Assembly (NCBI GenBank): GCA_902806215.1 | Contig: CADCVT010000232.1 | Span: forward strand, 1 to 12,101 | Direction: 5' to 3' | Length of the DNA: 12,101 nt | Source of the DNA: an uncultured Solirubrobacteraceae bacterium | GTDB lineage: Bacteria; Actinomycetota; Thermoleophilia; Solirubrobacterales; Solirubrobacteraceae | Shown: piece by piece, positions 11,539 through 12,101 of the stretch | Numbering within the stretch: position 1 is the stretch's first letter | Layout of the letters: each line of letters begins with the position of its first letter | The notes under the pieces: model-generated | What the model was told of the DNA's origin: nothing | What the model saw: only the letters and a program-made list of their open reading frames with translations | The model's database searches: none | Made by a program: the position numbers and the translations under genes

Positions 11539-12101
11539 ATGGACCTGCAGCTGACAGACAAGGTCGTCGTCGTCACCGGAGCCTCGAAGGGCATCGGCCT
11601 GGCGGTCACCGAGAGGTTCCTCGACGAGGGTGCGCGCGTCGTCGCCGCGTCGCGCGGGACGTCGCCCGAGCTCGACTCGCTCGCGAGCGACCAGCCCGTT
11701 CACGTCATCGCCGACCTCTCCGAGCCCGACGCGCCCGCCGAGGTGCTCGACCGCGCCGTCGAGGCGTTCGGCGGGGTGGACGTGCTCGTCAACAACGTCG
11801 GGACGGCGCGGCCGCACGCCGGCTTCCTCGGCACCTCCGACGAGGACTGGCAGTCGATCTTCGACCTCAACCTCTTCGGCATCGTCCGCGCGACGAAGGC
11901 GGCGCTGCCGTTGCTCCTCGAGCGGGGCGGCAACGTGATCAACGTCTCCTCCATCAACGCGCGGATGCCGTTCCCGCCGGTGGTCGACTACTCGGCGTCC
12001 AAGGCGGCGCTGACGAACCTCACGAAGGCGCTGTCGGAGGAGTTCGCGCCGCAGGGCGTGCGCGTCAACACGGTCTCCCCCGGGCCGGTGCTCACCCCGC
12101 T
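11539..12101 (+). CDS. Classical short-chain dehydrogenase/reductase, N-terminal part (3' end outside window)
   Basis: An NAD(P)-dependent oxidoreductase; 187 complete codons are visible and the frame is open at the window edge. Motifs in order: TGASKGIG (13-20, cofactor turn), ADLSEPD (59-65), NNVG (85-88, with Val in place of the usual Ala of NNAG), N111 in DLNLFG (active-site Asn), NVSSINA with the catalytic Ser (about 138), the YSASK pair Y151 and K155, and VNTVSPGPVLTP, the loop after the active site. The full tetrad is present, so it should be active. A full-length member would have about 250 residues. It is likely induced by a compound sensed by the upstream TetR protein, because a copy of the proposed operator lies directly before its ribosome site. 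The substrate is unknown. Confidence 0.93.
   Translation, partial: MDLQLTDKVVVVTGASKGIGLAVTERFLDEGARVVAASRGTSPELDSLASDQPVHVIADLSEPDAPAEVLDRAVEAFGGVDVLVNNVGTARPHAGFLGTSDEDWQSIFDLNLFGIVRATKAALPLLLERGGNVINVSSINARMPFPPVVDYSASKAALTNLTKALSEEFAPQGVRVNTVSPGPVLTP

Overview
The window is very GC-rich and gene-dense, with short intergenic gaps and strong GC bias at third codon positions. Gene content and style (SAM-dependent biotin genes, a GerW/YtfJ-like protein, GTG starts, start codons with a -10-like hexamer just upstream) suggest an actinobacterium. A Thermoleophilia/Solirubrobacterales-type organism is my best guess, made from protein flavour and composition and not from a marker gene.

Layout. 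(1) 1-2690, plus strand: the 3' part of bioB, then bioF and bioD in a tight cluster (2-nt gap, then a 25-nt overlap). (2) 2691-2756: a short leader or terminator zone with two mutually exclusive hairpins. (3) 2757-4472, plus: a soluble PAS-GGDEF-EAL protein with a degenerate cyclase site (GGDRF), an intact I-site and a complete EAL site, so probably a c-di-GMP phosphodiesterase. (4) 4470-4536: a long palindrome that contains the stop codons of both converging genes. (5) 4534-6048, minus: a membrane-fused spermidine-synthase-like protein. (6) 6075-7409, plus: bioA, divergent from the previous gene with only 26 bp between start codons; a terminator-like hairpin lies inside its 3' coding end. (7) 7422-8756, minus: a secreted protein of unknown function, a GerW/YtfJ-family protein and a 53-residue rubredoxin. 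(8) 8780-10474, plus: a NUDT19-like NUDIX hydrolase and an extended SDR. (9) 10471-10857, minus: a small universal-stress-like protein overlapping the SDR stop by 4 bp. (10) 10924-12101, plus: a TetR regulator and a classical SDR cut by the window end.

How they work together. bioA, bioF, bioD and bioB cover the four late steps from pimeloyl thioester to biotin; bioA is split from bioBFD by the signalling gene and the spermidine-synthase-like gene. The TetR-SDR pair looks like a self-contained regulatory module: a 21-bp site, 19/21 identical in inverted orientation, lies upstream of both tetR and the SDR and contains a TetR-style 16-bp dyad.

I did not find a clearly new multi-gene system. The best leads are the TetR operator pair, the stop-codon-sharing palindrome, the two overlapping -10 elements between bioA and its divergent neighbour, the hairpins before the c-di-GMP gene, and the long tail on BioB. 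There is no RNA gene, CRISPR array or recognisable transposase, and no gene-free stretch over 300 bases.
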